Origin: Tigriopus japonicus
Taxonomy: Eukaryota; Arthropoda; Copepoda; Harpacticoida; Harpacticidae
Direction: 5' to 3'
DNA: 64,000 bases
NCBI GenBank assembly: GCA_010645155.1
Contig: CM021315.1
Span: 3,194,168-3,258,167 of the forward strand
Below the pieces are notes generated by a model. The model was not told the origin of the DNA. It saw only the letters and a list, made by a program, of their open reading frames with translations, and searched no databases. Position numbers and translations under genes: made by a program. Shown here one piece after another: positions 47,223 to 61,700 of the stretch. The first letter of the stretch is position 1. Each line of letters starts with the position of its first letter.

Positions 47223-49768
47223 GATGCTAATGCAGATGAAGAAAAGCTCCTCAGATTGTGCTGGCTGGATCGCCGAGTCCAACGAGGCCGTGGAACGTTC
47301 CGCGTTGATTTCCACTCGGCTAAATGTCAACTTGAGAGGTCGAAATCCTCAATGAACTGCGTCAGTCTGGCCGTTTGTGTGTCTATCTATCGTTCTTTCT
47401 TTCTTTCTCAGCCGTTTTTTATGCGTCAGCTGAGTCTGGCCAGGGTATGACAGCTGTTTTTAGGCTGATAATGGCTAAGGTTAGGCTAACTGGGGGAAAT
47501 TGGGTGGGTTTGTTATGCGTTTTTAGCTGTTTTTAGAGGGGCAATTGAACTATGACGTCACGGAACGTGGGCATGATTGTTGTGTCTATGATAGTACGGC
47601 TCTCTCTGGTGGCAGAAAGATGAAACAAGATCGAGATGATTAGGGTGAAAGGGTGACCAATACCAAGGGAACCTCTGGAAATGTTGAAGCTGGATAGAAG
47701 GATATTTGAAAGATAGAGCAGGAATATTTCTTGGCAAAATTGTAGTAGTGTTGTTACCGACCAGAACGTACATTGAGTACTTAAAATCTATTGATACTGT
47801 CTAGAACACGATATGCAACAACGTTTTTTTTTTGTTTTTTGAAATAAAATTTAGTTTATGAAGAGACATAAGTAATACGGAAGACACTGTCAACTTTGCA
47901 ATACTCTAACAGTAAAAGTGGAGTAAAAGAGTTGATTACGTCATTGTTTAACTGAACATTAGATTCGACCAAAATAAATCAAGATTTTCTGATGATGAGG
48001 AAGTAGATGGAATTGTTTAGTAGATTGTTTAGGGGTTCAGATAATTCTGGAATGAATATGCTCATGAGATCATGAAACGTTAACAAGGCAATCCAAAGAA
48101 ACTGCATTTTAAGTTAGTCCGAAGTTATTGCACGATGTTCAAAAATGTAGACTTATAAGTGGATGGTAAAGTAAGTTTTAGCGTTTTCGACAGAAATGGG
48201 GCCATAACCCTGGGCCTAGAGACCAATAGAGGGCGCCGCGAGCGGATGACTTGAAGTATATCCATTACTTGCAAATTTTTAGCAAAAAGACGCTTCCCAA
48301 TACTTAAGTATTTTCATTTGTAAATGGTTTGCCACACATGAATGTTTTTAAAAAATGCTTGAGATGGGGGATGAGACATTTGATCTTCGAAACATTCATT
48401 AAAACGATAGTGCAAAATGTGAATCATCTTCTTAACATCAGGACACTTAAAAGATAAAGAACTATTTATTTACGGACTCTTTGAATTTGAGAGAATTTTT
48501 ACGATACCCACGATTAAATCGTTTGTAAATGTGGTGTTTACTCTAAACTCCAAATTGTAATACCTTTAATTGGATTAGCTTTTGAGTTCTAATGTTTGAA
48601 TTGGTTCAAAAATAGGTTCAGTCAAAAATATTTTATAATTGCACATTTATGTGAATAACAAAAAAATGTCATAAATTTGACTGAAACAGATTGCGGTTTC
48701 GAGATATCACAAAAATAAAACTTTTTCAAGACATTTTTGGTTCTGGCAGATGTAGAATTCACATCAAACCTTATGAAATTGTTTTAAATAGTAAGAATGT
48801 AAATTAGAAGCTCATTGCAAACTTTTTTCCAACTTGGCAACACGCTCCCTCCTTATCTATTTTTTCTAAATGACCAAGGTAGCTTAATGTTTTGCAATGC
48901 TGGTCAGGGATGCTGAAATATCGAATTCCAGCCATTTTCATTTCCTTCAATGTTGCAAATCATATTTTCAGTAAGAAATCTGTTTCGGCTAGAAAAGACT
49001 TGAAATGGCATGAAAAGTGTTTCAACCCACATTAACATATTTCCGTTCTGGCGCAATATTTGCCAAGAAATAGGCACACAAGAAAAATTGTATTTTATCA
49101 CCTTTTTTATATAAAATTAATCTAAAAGAATCAAATACTTGCTTAGACTCATTTTAAGTTGCACACCCCCAAAATGTGTCAATAATTTGCATAGTCATGT
49201 CCGCTCTAACCGAAAAGTCTTTTCCAATTCTCTCTCAATCTCCCCAATCCCAATCATGAAGCTCATCGTCCTTGCCAAACCATTATTTGTCCACTGGAGC
49301 CCACCTATTTCTCCTCAATCCAATGACAGCAGTCACATTCAGGTTATCTCTCACCGATATCGGCACCTACAATCTGATCAGGGTGGCCAAGATCCGCCAA
49401 GATCCCCCTTCATTAACCTACATCCAATTGCTAGAACGACTACCTTACAATTATCAAAACCATACTATGCCAAATTGAAAAGAATCAAAGTTTTATTTGG
49501 ACACTTAAATTGTTGTTTATCCATGTTAAAAGTCTCTGAGGAATGATTTTAGCACAATAAATGGCGTGAGTTGGCCGAGATCACCTGTGCGATTCACCTG
49601 AGTGCCAGGAAAAGTGAAATCAGACAGGTTGCTCAGCTAGAACTACCAGCACAGTACAAAACACCAGATTAGAACATGATGCTAGATAGTTGACACACAT
49701 ATCCATGTTTACGCAGATATAGAAATAATTAATGGAGTTCCAGTGAATAAAAAATCATAGTGATCGTG
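47223..49768. other. Divergent intergenic region between ube4b and melted
   Basis: The start codons of ube4b (minus, 47222) and melted (plus, 49769) face away from each other across 2.5 kb. This should contain both 5' UTRs and promoters. The 350 bp nearest ube4b is visibly less AT-rich than the rest. No TATA box or further exon could be supported. The 135-codon frame at 49139-49546 has no family match. Confidence 0.5.
47553..47560. promoter_or_regulatory. CRE-like palindrome TGACGTCA
   Basis: A perfect 8-bp cAMP-response-element palindrome about 330 bp upstream of the ube4b start codon, in the least AT-rich part of the divergent region. CREB/ATF binding is plausible from the motif alone. The word also occurs elsewhere in the window, so a functional role is inference. 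Confidence 0.35.
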
Positions 49769-52700
49769 ATGCATTCCTTGTTTCATCAGGTGTTGGTTCT
49801 AAAGAACCTATCAAAGGTAAGAATTTTGAGATCTCTGTGTCTATGATTATGAACAAACTGATGTGAGTGTAAAAATATATATTATAGGCTGGTGAATTAT
49901 TTTCCTTGGAGGATCGGTTCATCATCAATGATTTTGATGAAGTCATGGCCAAAATACTCGACATTGTGTCACAGGTAACTCGTTTGACCTTTCTTATACA
50001 TGTCAAATAATTCATTCATGTCGATATTTTATGTTTCATAGCCGGATTTTTTGATCAATCATAATGATCAGAGTTTGGTGGAAATCTGTATAACCCGCCT
50101 AACCTCGGCCATTCGCGAAACGCGAACTATCGAATCTCACGCCGGTTCCATGGTCCAACTTTTGGAACTGTGTCTGAGCTACAATTTGCGTCCTTCTGCT
50201 CATGGTTTGGACCCGCCTCACGCTAAAATAGCATCAGATTTGATGAGTTGCATTTTCTTGGTAAGTTTGATTGCAAAATGTTAAGAAATGACCATAGAGA
50301 ACTATAGAGTGCTCAAGCTACCTTAAACATGCATTAAGGGTCTGTAACAAACAACTGAATGAGAGGTTGAGAGGTCACTGCACCAATGCAGCTCTCGAAA
50401 TTGAACCCAGACAAAGAATTTGACCTACCTTCAAACTTCTTAATGTTTATTGGACTCCTAGGAACAGAATTTTTGTCTTTTAAAGCTCATAGATTGCACA
50501 TATTTTCTATGGAAATGGTTACACTTAAAGGACTTGTACGAGTCAGAAAATATGTAGGGCTCCAGTCATAGATTAACTAGATTTTTTGAGCCTCCAGTTA
50601 CCAAGATAAGTCAACTGACATCTAGAGTTATATCTTCTTTGAAATACAGGAGTTTAATATCAAGAGGTTTTCAATGTTAATGGGATTTCTCTTTTAACTG
50701 AACAATTGGTTTTCTTATAGAAAATCTGTTTGTCTTTAAAAATTCTTTTAAGATTCTTTAAAAAAGAATTCTTCATCTATTTGTTGCAATAACCAATTGA
50801 TCTTGATGACAATCATAGAGAACCATCATGAGTTAATCTGCTCCAAATATTGAAAATTACCAGACTTTCTCATCATTGTTGTTTGATTTGTTGTACCCTA
50901 GAAAATGGCACACATGAAAATTTGCAAATTTCAGCACCCATCGCAGTGGCTGTGATCTACAAGAACCATGCGCAATTTGAGATGAAGTTTATCTTTGTAA
51001 GTCTTTGGAAAACATTCTTTCAAGCCAAAGGAAAAATTGAATGTATTTTAACACTCTATCGTTTTCTATGAAAAGACCAGGTGATCAAGATTTGTTTTGG
51101 GTTTCCAGAATTATTCCAAGCGGAACGTCATGGAATTGGCTTTGCCCGTGGCCGTTAAGTTTCTGCACAAGGGCAACAAGGATTTATCGCGGAACATGTC
51201 CTCTTATCTATCTCTGGCAGCCATCGAACACGCTGAGCTCTTGGCACAACACATTCAACCCATCATTGATTCTGTGATATCGGGTAAGATAGAGACTGGT
51301 CTGGAGGGAAAAGCGTTCGTTGAAATTGGAAGCGAATTCGAGACATGGAAATTCAACTCTTTTCCAAACATGCTCACTTGGCATGGCTTTTGCCTGTCTT
51401 GGGATTTGGAACCAATAAAAAGAGTCTAGACCGGAGACAGATTCTTATTGGCTTGGTCGAGTTCAATTTCAAGAGGAATTTGGTGGTATGAAAGAATTTT
51501 AGTGGGTTAGGAGTGTGTAGAAGGGTAAAATAAATGGTACAGAGGGGAATTTTTGGCAGAATCTAACTTTCAAGGATTTCAATGAATGGCAAGAAAAGCG
51601 GAAATGGGTCTTCCATTCATTTCCATTCTCATCCTTACGGAGCAAATATCTGCAACGTGGAAAGAGATGCGATGTGACACTTTCAATGACTCGACAGACA
51701 GGAAATTTAGTCAGGCCATAATTTGGCTGCCAAAGATTTATTTTCTAGACCTTCAAACTCTCACAACTTCAGCGCAACTAAAGAACTATAAGATTAAATG
51801 GTCCATTGATGATTCCCTGTTGAGTCCAGAAATGGTAATCATTATCACCCAGCACTTTGTGTGCTTTAGAAACCAAACTTTCCTCATCAAGGTTACTTTG
51901 CCACAGCCTTAGAAGTAGTGCAGCAAAGATTTAGTGGCTAAAACCCAATAAAAGGGATGTTTGAAGCCAAGTTGGTTGGATCAAGACAAGCTGGTCTATC
52001 TTAGGTGCCAAACATTGTGCTTTTCACAAAAGAATTGGTTATGGTTAGCCTTGGGATTTGATGACCAAAAGTTTGGAACCTACAAGGTAGTCATAATTAA
52101 CGTCCTCTACATGTAGATGTTAGCAATAATTTATGACAAAACAAGGTGCAAAAGCGACTTTTTGGTATATAAAACGATGAACTTTGTTTACTTTGTCTAA
52201 TTCACTATTACTATGTCACTACGTGTATTTGGGATGGCAATGATTTTTCAGAACAGAGCATGCCCAATTTCAGTGGGAGAGCAACACTGGATACAAAATC
52301 ATAGTGTCTAAACAAGTCGATTAATTTCACCACGAATTGCTACACATACACATAAAGATGCTTCTTTTAAATGATATTTCTTCTATATCAGTGTGCCATT
52401 ATTGTGCTTGGAGTAATTCGTTTTTTGGCATGAGACCCTAAATACGGATGACCCTGTAAAGCAAACTCCATGCCCTTTTCAACATGATTGAATCTTCTAC
52501 CATTCCTGGCCCTTCCTGGTTATTGGCCTGTGTGAACCTAGTAACCGATTAAAAAATCGAAGGAGAATCATTGGCCTAAATACTCCAGGTTCAGTCAAGA
52601 CAGCCAAGTAAAGTTCTAAATTCTTTTGGATGTTACTGGAAAAAATGGTGACTCTCCATCGAAAATTCAGGGAGACTATGTAAAAGTGGTGCACACTTAA

Positions 52701-55700
52701 AACCTTTTAATCATCTTTGAAAAAGGTTTGAGGAGTCTTTTTTTTTGTTTGAAATGTTTCTTTGATCATAAAAGTTTTTCTTATTACATTTGAGACTTGC
52801 TTCATATTCAGTTTATTTTCAATATTGCCGATTTCAAAGAAATATACAAAAAGGGTAGGAGCAAGAATATAGTATTTTTCATGGCCTCCCTGTACCTATA
52901 GCAAATTTTGCAGGTTATGCATATTCTCTCTTTTGTTGGACAGTATTACTTACAGTAGTGCTGCAAAACTTAATCTAACAAAACATGTCCACCACTCTAA
53001 GCTAAATGAATACATGCAGACCTATTTTCCCTAATAATAGTTTTGCTAATGAGTAAGAAAGAAAATTATTCAACCATAGCCTGTACAAGAATATAAAAAG
53101 CATGTATGACAATGGTTATCTCTGGGCATAAAATGTCACTGTCTACCGACCTTGGTAAATTGCCCATGGAAGGCTTGTCTCCAAATTATAACCAGACTGT
53201 TTCCGAGAGAATGTTCTCATTCAAGGAGTTTCTTTTGAAACAAAAATCTGGTTAGAAACTCAAATGGAAGCTCTCAGGCTCGTCTCTTTTGTACACTAAT
53301 CTATTGTTACAAGAGACAAGACCCTTCAAAAAACACCAAAGGTATTCGACGCCCTATTTTCCTCAAATCAAACAGCCAAAGAATGGGATGAGTCTGGAAC
53401 GTATTTGAGCTTTTCTTTTGCTGTCAGATTGAACTCTTTATTTTCTCTTTCTCTTAGCTTTGCTTACCTAACCCCAGTTAAACACTTAATCCAAGGGAAT
53501 ATTTCCAGATTAAGGTTCCTCAACGTCACAAATTCATTCCGTTAAAGTTCTAAAGAAGAATATATCCGTAGCATTTACACTTTTTTGTATAGAGAGCTAT
53601 TTTTGTGTCAAAGGAAATGCAAACTCAAGGAAAAATTATTGTAACCCATATGTGATATCTATCTTTTTGAGTCTGTGTTTTCTGCCTTTACAAATTTTAC
53701 CATAAAGTTGAATTTTTCTCGTCAAACATATCTTTGTTTTCTTGGGCAATTCATTTATCTTGGTCGGTCATTTTGAACCAACCCATCTAGGAAACCAACT
53801 CTACATTTCCAAATCTTGGGGGTTCAATTTCAGGTAATTACTCTTTGGCACGAGTTCTGCCCACCATTTACGGAGTGAACAAGAATCCGATCAACAACCA
53901 CGTGATGACCTTAGTTTCAATTTTGCACAACTGTGAGAACACGGAGAAGCTCGCATTGCTCTCCTTGTTCGGCTTAGTGGCCAAGGACAACTCAGCTGTA
54001 AGAACTCCATTGCTTTGGCAACAAAAACGGAGAATATCCCTCTTAATCCCTTGGGTATTCTGTTCCAGCTCTTGGAACCGTCTGTCCCACAACTTTGCGA
54101 GTCCTTGACGTCACAAACCACGGCGGCAGCCACACTTCAAGTCTTGTACAACATTGCTTTGACAAAGCCTCTAATATTGGCGGACCATACGCGCCAATTA
54201 AGGGTCACCGCGGAAAATTTCCCCAAAAGCGCAATTTCAGCTATCCAAGTGATGAGCGCCATTGCCAAAGTGAAAAAGGTATTTTTGGTTTATTTTCTAG
54301 AGATGGAGGCAGAGGCACTTTTGACAATCTTGCTGTTTTTCTTTGGAATTTCTAGGAAAAGGCCCCTGAGACGATGGACTTTATCACCTCCATGATGGGA
54401 CGCTTGGAGGCTGAAAAGCACTCCATGGTTTTGAAGGAGATTATCGCATTGACCAATAAATATCCTGCCTTGCTAACATCCAGTCTTATGAGTAAGCTGA
54501 CCTCGTTAGAGGAAGGGGCTAGCTCAGCTTCCAGAACGTATATTCAAGAGTTGAGGAACGAGTTCAATTCTCGGTCTCGGGAGAAACTCACGAGCTCTAC
54601 CATCACTCCTTCGAATGCTCTTAATCATGGAGTAACGATTGTCAAGGTAATTTCTGTTCAATTTTACAGGGTGTCCAAGAATTGATGGTGCAACGCAAAA
54701 AAAATAGATTTTCAAAAGCTTAAAGACACGTTGGAGTAAAATATTCTTTGGCAGATATTTTTTTCCGGTCTTACTTTGCGTTTTTGACACAGGGTTAATA
54801 ATATGCTTATCCTTACACATATCCCTCACACTTTCGATATATTTTTGGTCAACGCCCCTCTACGATAGTTCTTCTTGCTTTCTGAACACTATTGAGTTGA
54901 TATCAGAAGATTTAGATGTCATCTGGGCCGTGTGATTATTGAAGTGTCCCTCTATGACAGATTTTAGATACCTTTTTGACCTGCTTTGCTTGAAACCCTT
55001 CAAACATTGTGATCTTGCAACTGAGACTGTAGTTTGCAAAAATGGTCAAAAGTTGCTGTTTGTTGCGAAAAAAGTAAATTATTTTTAGACCAAATAAATG
55101 TGGTCTTCACTCGATTTGATCATTCTTTAAATGGACAAACCTTAGTTAAACAAAAGCACAGTCTCAAATGTAGGAAAAGAAACTGAAAATCTTGATGCTT
55201 GTTATTGTAAAATCTCATTAGACTATCTCAAAAACATTTCAGGTTAATTACAAAGTCACCATAAAAACAATTCCACAATATAAAAAACACCAGACAAAAA
55301 CTGATGCCCTCCTACTTGAGAAAATATCCTTGTTTGTTTGTCAGAGCCTCAAAAGTTAGAACGTGTCCAATTCTCTTCTCAGGTGGGAGGTGGTTCCAAA
55401 TCGGAGTTGTCTAGCCAAGGCCATAAGATCATTTATCAGTCAACTCAGGGTCCATTGCCATCAAAATTCGACCCACGCTACACGGTGTCAGGGAGTCGTT
55501 CCAAGTTACCTCACACCCACCGCTCCATGACAAAGTTAAATATGCAAACAAGCTCCTCAGGAACCAATCCCAATGGGAGCACTAACGTCATAGCCTCTGG
55601 GGCTTTTGACTCAAGAATGGGTGAGTTTTTATCATAGAGAACAATAGAGTGATTATTAAGGTACCCATGACCCATGCAGTAGAAATGTTGATTTAAAGAC

Positions 55701-58700
55701 TGCTGATATCTGAGGTTCTGGTCATAGAAATTCATCATTTTTAAAACTACCGCTTTCTGGTTCAACAACAGTGTGAGTCTGAGTCAAATGATATCTGGGT
55801 TAATATTTCTGGCTTTAAATAAACAAGGTGGTGAATATTCATATGTTATATTTCAGTAAGTACATTCCATTCACTTATATGTTGCTAGTTTTTTTTTGTA
55901 CCCCACAGCTGACACAAAAACCTGGGAGGGCATAAAATTTACTCAAGTCAGGATCACCATCAAAATATTGTTTAGGGCCAGACTGTACAAAGAAAATTCC
56001 TCAGACTAAGATTTTTGTTCCCAAAAATCTCACAATTAAGTACAGTGATTGGCTCTAAAGAGCATTTATCCATCCTGATGTACTGTTCCCTTGAGTACTC
56101 TTTAATTTCCTGTGGTATAAATGGGGAAACCATAGAATGCAATAATATTAAGACACTATTACAGGTCTTCACAAGTCCATGACCAAGCTAAGTGCATCGT
56201 CCCAACAAAATATGGTTCGCTACAACTCTGGTTCCCAGGTATTGACTCAACCAATGGCGAGATCCATTACTTGCATCACCTCTGGTCAAGGGAAACCCAT
56301 TTATAGCGCAGGAATGAGAGGCAGTATGGCTGGGTCTAATGTAATGCAACCTATGGCAGGAAATGGGTCGCCCACCAAATCCATGTCCTCTGGTAAGGAG
56401 TATAAATGGGACAGGATGCTTTTTAAGTTAGGTTCTTATCATTCCAATGAATTCTTGTAGGGTCGATGTCTGGAGTGGCAGGCGGAACTGCTCTGACTTC
56501 TTCCTCAGATGGAAGAGACATTCTTACCGTGAATGTGAACCAAATCAATGCTGATCTTATGAGACAAGTGTCCACAGTTTTGTCCCAACACCAGGATATC
56601 ACTAATGGTTTACCCAAGGTGAACACTTCAAGTTACACCCATTTGGCGTCGCAAGGACTCCCTGCTCCATCTACTCATCCGCATTCCTTATCGTCAGCTG
56701 TTGCTAACGCGCCATTTTCTTTACCCAACAACTCCAGCCGCAGGTAAGGCAAAATGAAAAACTGATGGAAAGTTAACAAAAGGTTTTTTTTGCTAGGGTC
56801 CTTACTTTTTGTAAATTGAAGTTCAATTAGCAGGAAGCTTGCAATGCACATTGATAACTATGAGGGATTAAACAAGAAACAAAAGAGGACGAAACGGCGA
56901 AGTGCAAACTAGAGTACACACTAATTGAACAGGGTCACCATAAACATGTCAGAAAACAGTTCAAAATTCTTAATGAAGAAGTTTAACGCGAAATTTTTGG
57001 TTTGGAAATACGTACAAATATTTCCAAGGTAAAATTACGGAAGGTTAGCTTTCCAAATTTAAATTTGTTGAAAACAAGACAAAATCTTGAGTCAAATGTC
57101 AAGGTCAATAAAATAATATAACTTTGAGAGTAATGAAAATCCATTTCTTTTGAGAAAAATAGTCAAAAGAGATTTAAGTATGGTTTTCATGGTGACTTTT
57201 CAACCCCTTTTTGTAGTAATAATTGCTTATTCAACAAATAAGGCAAGACTCAAAGTTTTAATAAAATACATAATATTCAGGTTACCTTACTTATATTGTG
57301 TAAATGCATAATTTTTGGCAGATTTTTTGAGTCCCCAGAATATTTCCTATTTACCTAAAAATTAAATTTACTCATTTCAACACAAGCTTATTTGACATTG
57401 CAAAAAATTCTCTTGTCAATCAGGCTTTCTTGTTTGCCAAAACCCATTAAACCTTATAAATTTTGAAGATTCGTGTCGCTTAAAACTTAAAAATCTGTTT
57501 CCAGGGTTCCACCATATAACAGTGGTCCATTACCGGTGCCCTCGTCGTCCCAACCCCCGTCCCTTGGAATCCCTTTGGCCCCAAACCCCTCCACGACAAG
57601 TCATTACCCTATCTATCACAACCATTCCACCAACTATCAACCCAATCCCCGACCACATTCCATGTTCTCCAACACCTTACCCAGTCCCAGGAGAAGGGCT
57701 GCCATGGAAAAACGAGATGAGGTTGATCCAATGAGCACGGGATCAGTAGATGATGGCTTGGGAAACGGCAAGGCCAAAACTCAGAATGTAAGTTTACATT
57801 TATAGGTCAGTTGTTGAGGTAGTTTGGAAGTATCATAGAAGAAGCATATGAGATGGAGTAGAAATGATGTGCTTCTTCTATGCTTCTACTTTACTTCCGC
57901 ACTACCTCAACAACTGACCTTATACAGTTGTCCTCTTGGGATTTCACATTGAAATAACGAAATTCAATTTAAACACTAGAGGGTCCCTTTTTGTGGCTCT
58001 GGTAGTTAAAGAAACGCTGACACAGAAACTTCATAGAGGACAACCCAACCCCATTCATGTTATTGACCAAAATGGAACAAATTCATGCTCAGTGGAGCAT
58101 GTGACGTCAGCCAAAATTTAGCTTGGTTTGTGCTATGTGGCATAATAGTGTAGACAAGTATCATTCCAACCAATGTTCAATATCAGTTAGATGGTATTGG
58201 AATGTGGAGTTTGAATAAAGAGGACAGTGTCAAGTGAGACATTTGCTTCCGGTTTTTGCACAATATGCGTATTATCTTTTTTTTCAAGTACAAACAAGGT
58301 GAGGTTTGCCTTCAATAGTTCTCCAAAGAAGGGACTTTCTTTCACAGTCTTTACAAACAATGGATTTGAATGACAAAGAAAGGCTTTTGGTAGTGGATAC
58401 TACTTCATTTCTTTGGTAATCCATAGAGCACGGAACTTAAAATATAATAATCTCAGGGTTATCAAAGGTGGTTGAAAATTGCCTTTACTTGCCCTGAGTA
58501 TTTTTATGGGCCTCCCTGTCAATAGCAAAAAGTTTTACATGGCTAAAGGAATTTCATAACATTCCATTCTATCTTTAGTTCCAAGATTGTGGGTCACCGT
58601 TTATGGTTCATGGTTTATGGTTTTGGTTTTCCTTTTCAGAGAATGTCAGTATTCGAGCCTTTTCCCATGCGAGACACTGTTCAACATTTTTGCGAAAAAC

Positions 58701-61700
58701 ATCTGGATAAGATCAAATCTTACATGACCAGTCTGATGGCTAAATTGCCACTTCCAGTCAAATGCACAATTGAGGAAAGGAAAGGGAAGAAACATGCCAA
58801 GCTCCATTTTGCTTGTCAAGGGAGAGAAGGTGACCATTGCCTCTACAAGAGTACCTTCTACACACTCAAGACAAGAAATCCCAAGATCTGGATTCATCTT
58901 ATGTTCTTGGCATTGCAGGTACTGATTTAGTTCTAAGATTGATGGCTTGATTTCGCCAATGGTCAGCCATTTCTGATGAAACACATGTTATCGACAATTT
59001 GGGGAAGCTGTCTCATATTGGAAAAACTTTTAGGGCACCATTGCAGAAAAAGTTTGCTTCATCTTTGTATCTCTGTAAAGGTGAACGGATAAAGTCACAA
59101 AGAATTGTGTTTAGGGTTCGTGAGAAAATGTCAAACAATTTGAAGTGTTTTCCTTAAGGTACAAAATGAAAAGCGTGGCTTTTAATTTAGATTGATTCCA
59201 TGCAGACCCCTGATTCTTTTTTAAGTTCAGCTCGCTCAAACGCTCAAAACGAAATATTGGTCCCAAAGAGTAAAGCAAAAAAAGGTTTCAAAATGAGGAC
59301 ACTTGCCTTTATTCTTGGAAGATCTTGCAATAACAAGGATTTTTTTCGTTTTATGGACTCTACAGGGTTGGGCACGATTATGCATCCAGGTATCATGGGC
59401 AATAAAAGATACTTCAATCAATGAATTTCCCTCACAATTACTAAAGGGCATAACACTTTTTTGGCCACGAGAGTTAATTCAAGTTTTTTATTGTTTAGTT
59501 GTGACCAGCGGTCACAATCAAAAATGGTCACAAAAGTCCTACAAGAAATGTCATTGGCGGATAGGAAAAATTACTCAATATTTTTGTAATTGTTCTATTA
59601 GTCGGACAATTCCATCATTACTTGAAATATACTTGAAGTCAAAGTAAGAAGAACGCTTGTAGTTCGGCTTGATAAAACATTTATAGAGTTAATTTTGCAG
59701 AGTTTTGAATTTTCATTTAGAATTGTGATTTCATATGAAAACATGCCATTTTTTAATGATGGAAATTTTGGACGAGTTCTAATACCCAACCCTGTATTGT
59801 TTTGAGTTTTGAAAGTGGACCAGTTTTCTGTGAAATAAACGTCCGATTGATTTGAAAATGGTGACACTTACTTTTTGTAAAAATTCTCGTGTGAAAAAAT
59901 GCTTACAAGTTCTTAGATGATTTGAATCAAAGAGAAGAACTTTCATTACTCTTTAGAATACTGAGATTGTGTATTTTTCCCCTTGAAGTTGTTTGTCTTC
60001 GTGGTTACATGAATTTTTTTCGCAAAATGGTTCTTGTCGCTTCTTTGTTTGAAGCAAATATCTTATAAAGTTGACGTTTAAATTTAGCCTAATATTTGAA
60101 GCCAAGAGGCAACTTTTCTTTCTTGACATTCTCACCATAAAAACTGATCTAAAACTAAACTTCAAGGCCACGGGATAGATCCTCGCAACTGCGACGCAAT
60201 AAAAAGTTCTTGCGGTCATTTTTAATCAAATTTGCCAACCATGCAGTTTGTTCCAAAGCCTCAATTTCTTTGTTCCACATCACTAGGCTCGTTCCCAATC
60301 GGCCATCAGCACCCGAGAATCGTCCGTGAGTGCCTTAAAACATTGTTGGGAGATTCTGAAGTCCGAAAGCATGAATTTTGTCACTTTGGTGACTGGTGCT
60401 TTTCCTCCAGCCAAGGTAAAATGAATGAGTCGGGTTTTAAATGGCGAGTTCCATTTGCTGTGGATGCCAAAGTCTGGAAATATTTTGCGTGTTTGTTTCT
60501 AGGATCAAGATACTTTGCTCAATGAATTGCGGTCTCATCGCTTCTTTGACGTGTTCGAATACAATGGACCTCGCCAACATTGGGGTTGCTTCCTTTGTAA
60601 TCACCCAGATAGAGCGGAGGACTTCATTCAGGTAAGAATTGAACGCTTTAAGGTGCCAAATGATGCAACATTCGCCATTTAACTCAATAGTCTGAAGAGC
60701 ATTTTGTGCCGTGCCAACAAAAAATCAATTCTGTTTTATTTTGGAATTTGTTTTCTGGGCCTGATTCTGTTCAATCCAAAAACTCATTCATAATGAACCG
60801 TGCAGAATTTCAGCTTAAACCAATTGATGCCAGCGCCACTGGTGGCTAAATTCAGATAATAGGCCGCATGTAAACGCAGATAAGATTTATTTTAGAGTAT
60901 ACCTAAATCAAGTTAGATTTACCGTTGACGCCTTGAGATGAGGACATATTACGAAGCTTTTTATCAAGACTAATTGTGGCCACAGCCCCAAATGCACGCA
61001 GCCAATTCAGTATAATTTTCTGACTGCCTGGAGGGACAGCTTTTGTGTTTTTGAAACAGCTGATAGGCAACTAACAAGGTGCTCCGCATTTTTAATTTGA
61101 TAAAAATGAGATCCAAACAAGAAATCAATTATTTATTCTTAATTAAGGTTGGAGGAAATGATAATACATTGTTTGATATCTTGTTTAAAAGTTTATGATA
61201 AGATTGACAAGTATTGGCGACTTCAAAAGGTCAAATAGAATTGGCAAGTTCTAGTCATTGAAAATCACTTATTAAATTGAAGATTTTTGAGCCCTCTTGG
61301 CCATAACCCTGGGTGACCGTCATGGTCATAGCAAAACTTTGTCCGAAATCCAGGATTATGGCTTGCATGTTAAGTGCACTAATTCTGATCACTTGAGCAT
61401 TCCCAAGTATGTATACATAGCCATTCTCAATTTGAGTCTTAACACAAAAGCTGCCTTCTAAACGCAGCTTATGTACAGAAACTATACTCAAGTATGGGTG
61501 CTAAAACTATACTTGCGTGTACTCAAGTCATTTGAATTAGTCAAGTAACTCTTTCAATGCAGTTAATAGCCCGATGCACTAATTCAAATGGCTAAAGTAA
61601 ACCAAAGTAGAGTATAAATAACGGTGCTCGAGTAAAATCTCTGTACATTAGCTGCCTTTCAAACGCAGGTGATTTACAGAGACTATACTCAAGCATGGGT

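Noticed and set aside
47097..47330. An upstream ube4b start that would add 36 residues
   Set aside because: The first codon of that extension is TTG. The ATG at 47222 has a strong context and gives an N-terminus matching the family.
57804..57920. A genuine let-7 gene
   Set aside because: Only the first nine bases match let-7. The rest of the arm and the stem architecture differ, and no mir-100/mir-125 neighbours are seen.
60232..60525. A 97-codon frame across melted exon 13
   Set aside because: Wrong frame. The exon from 60287 read in phase with exon 12 gives the conserved [10 protein letters not shown] and [12 protein letters not shown] segments.
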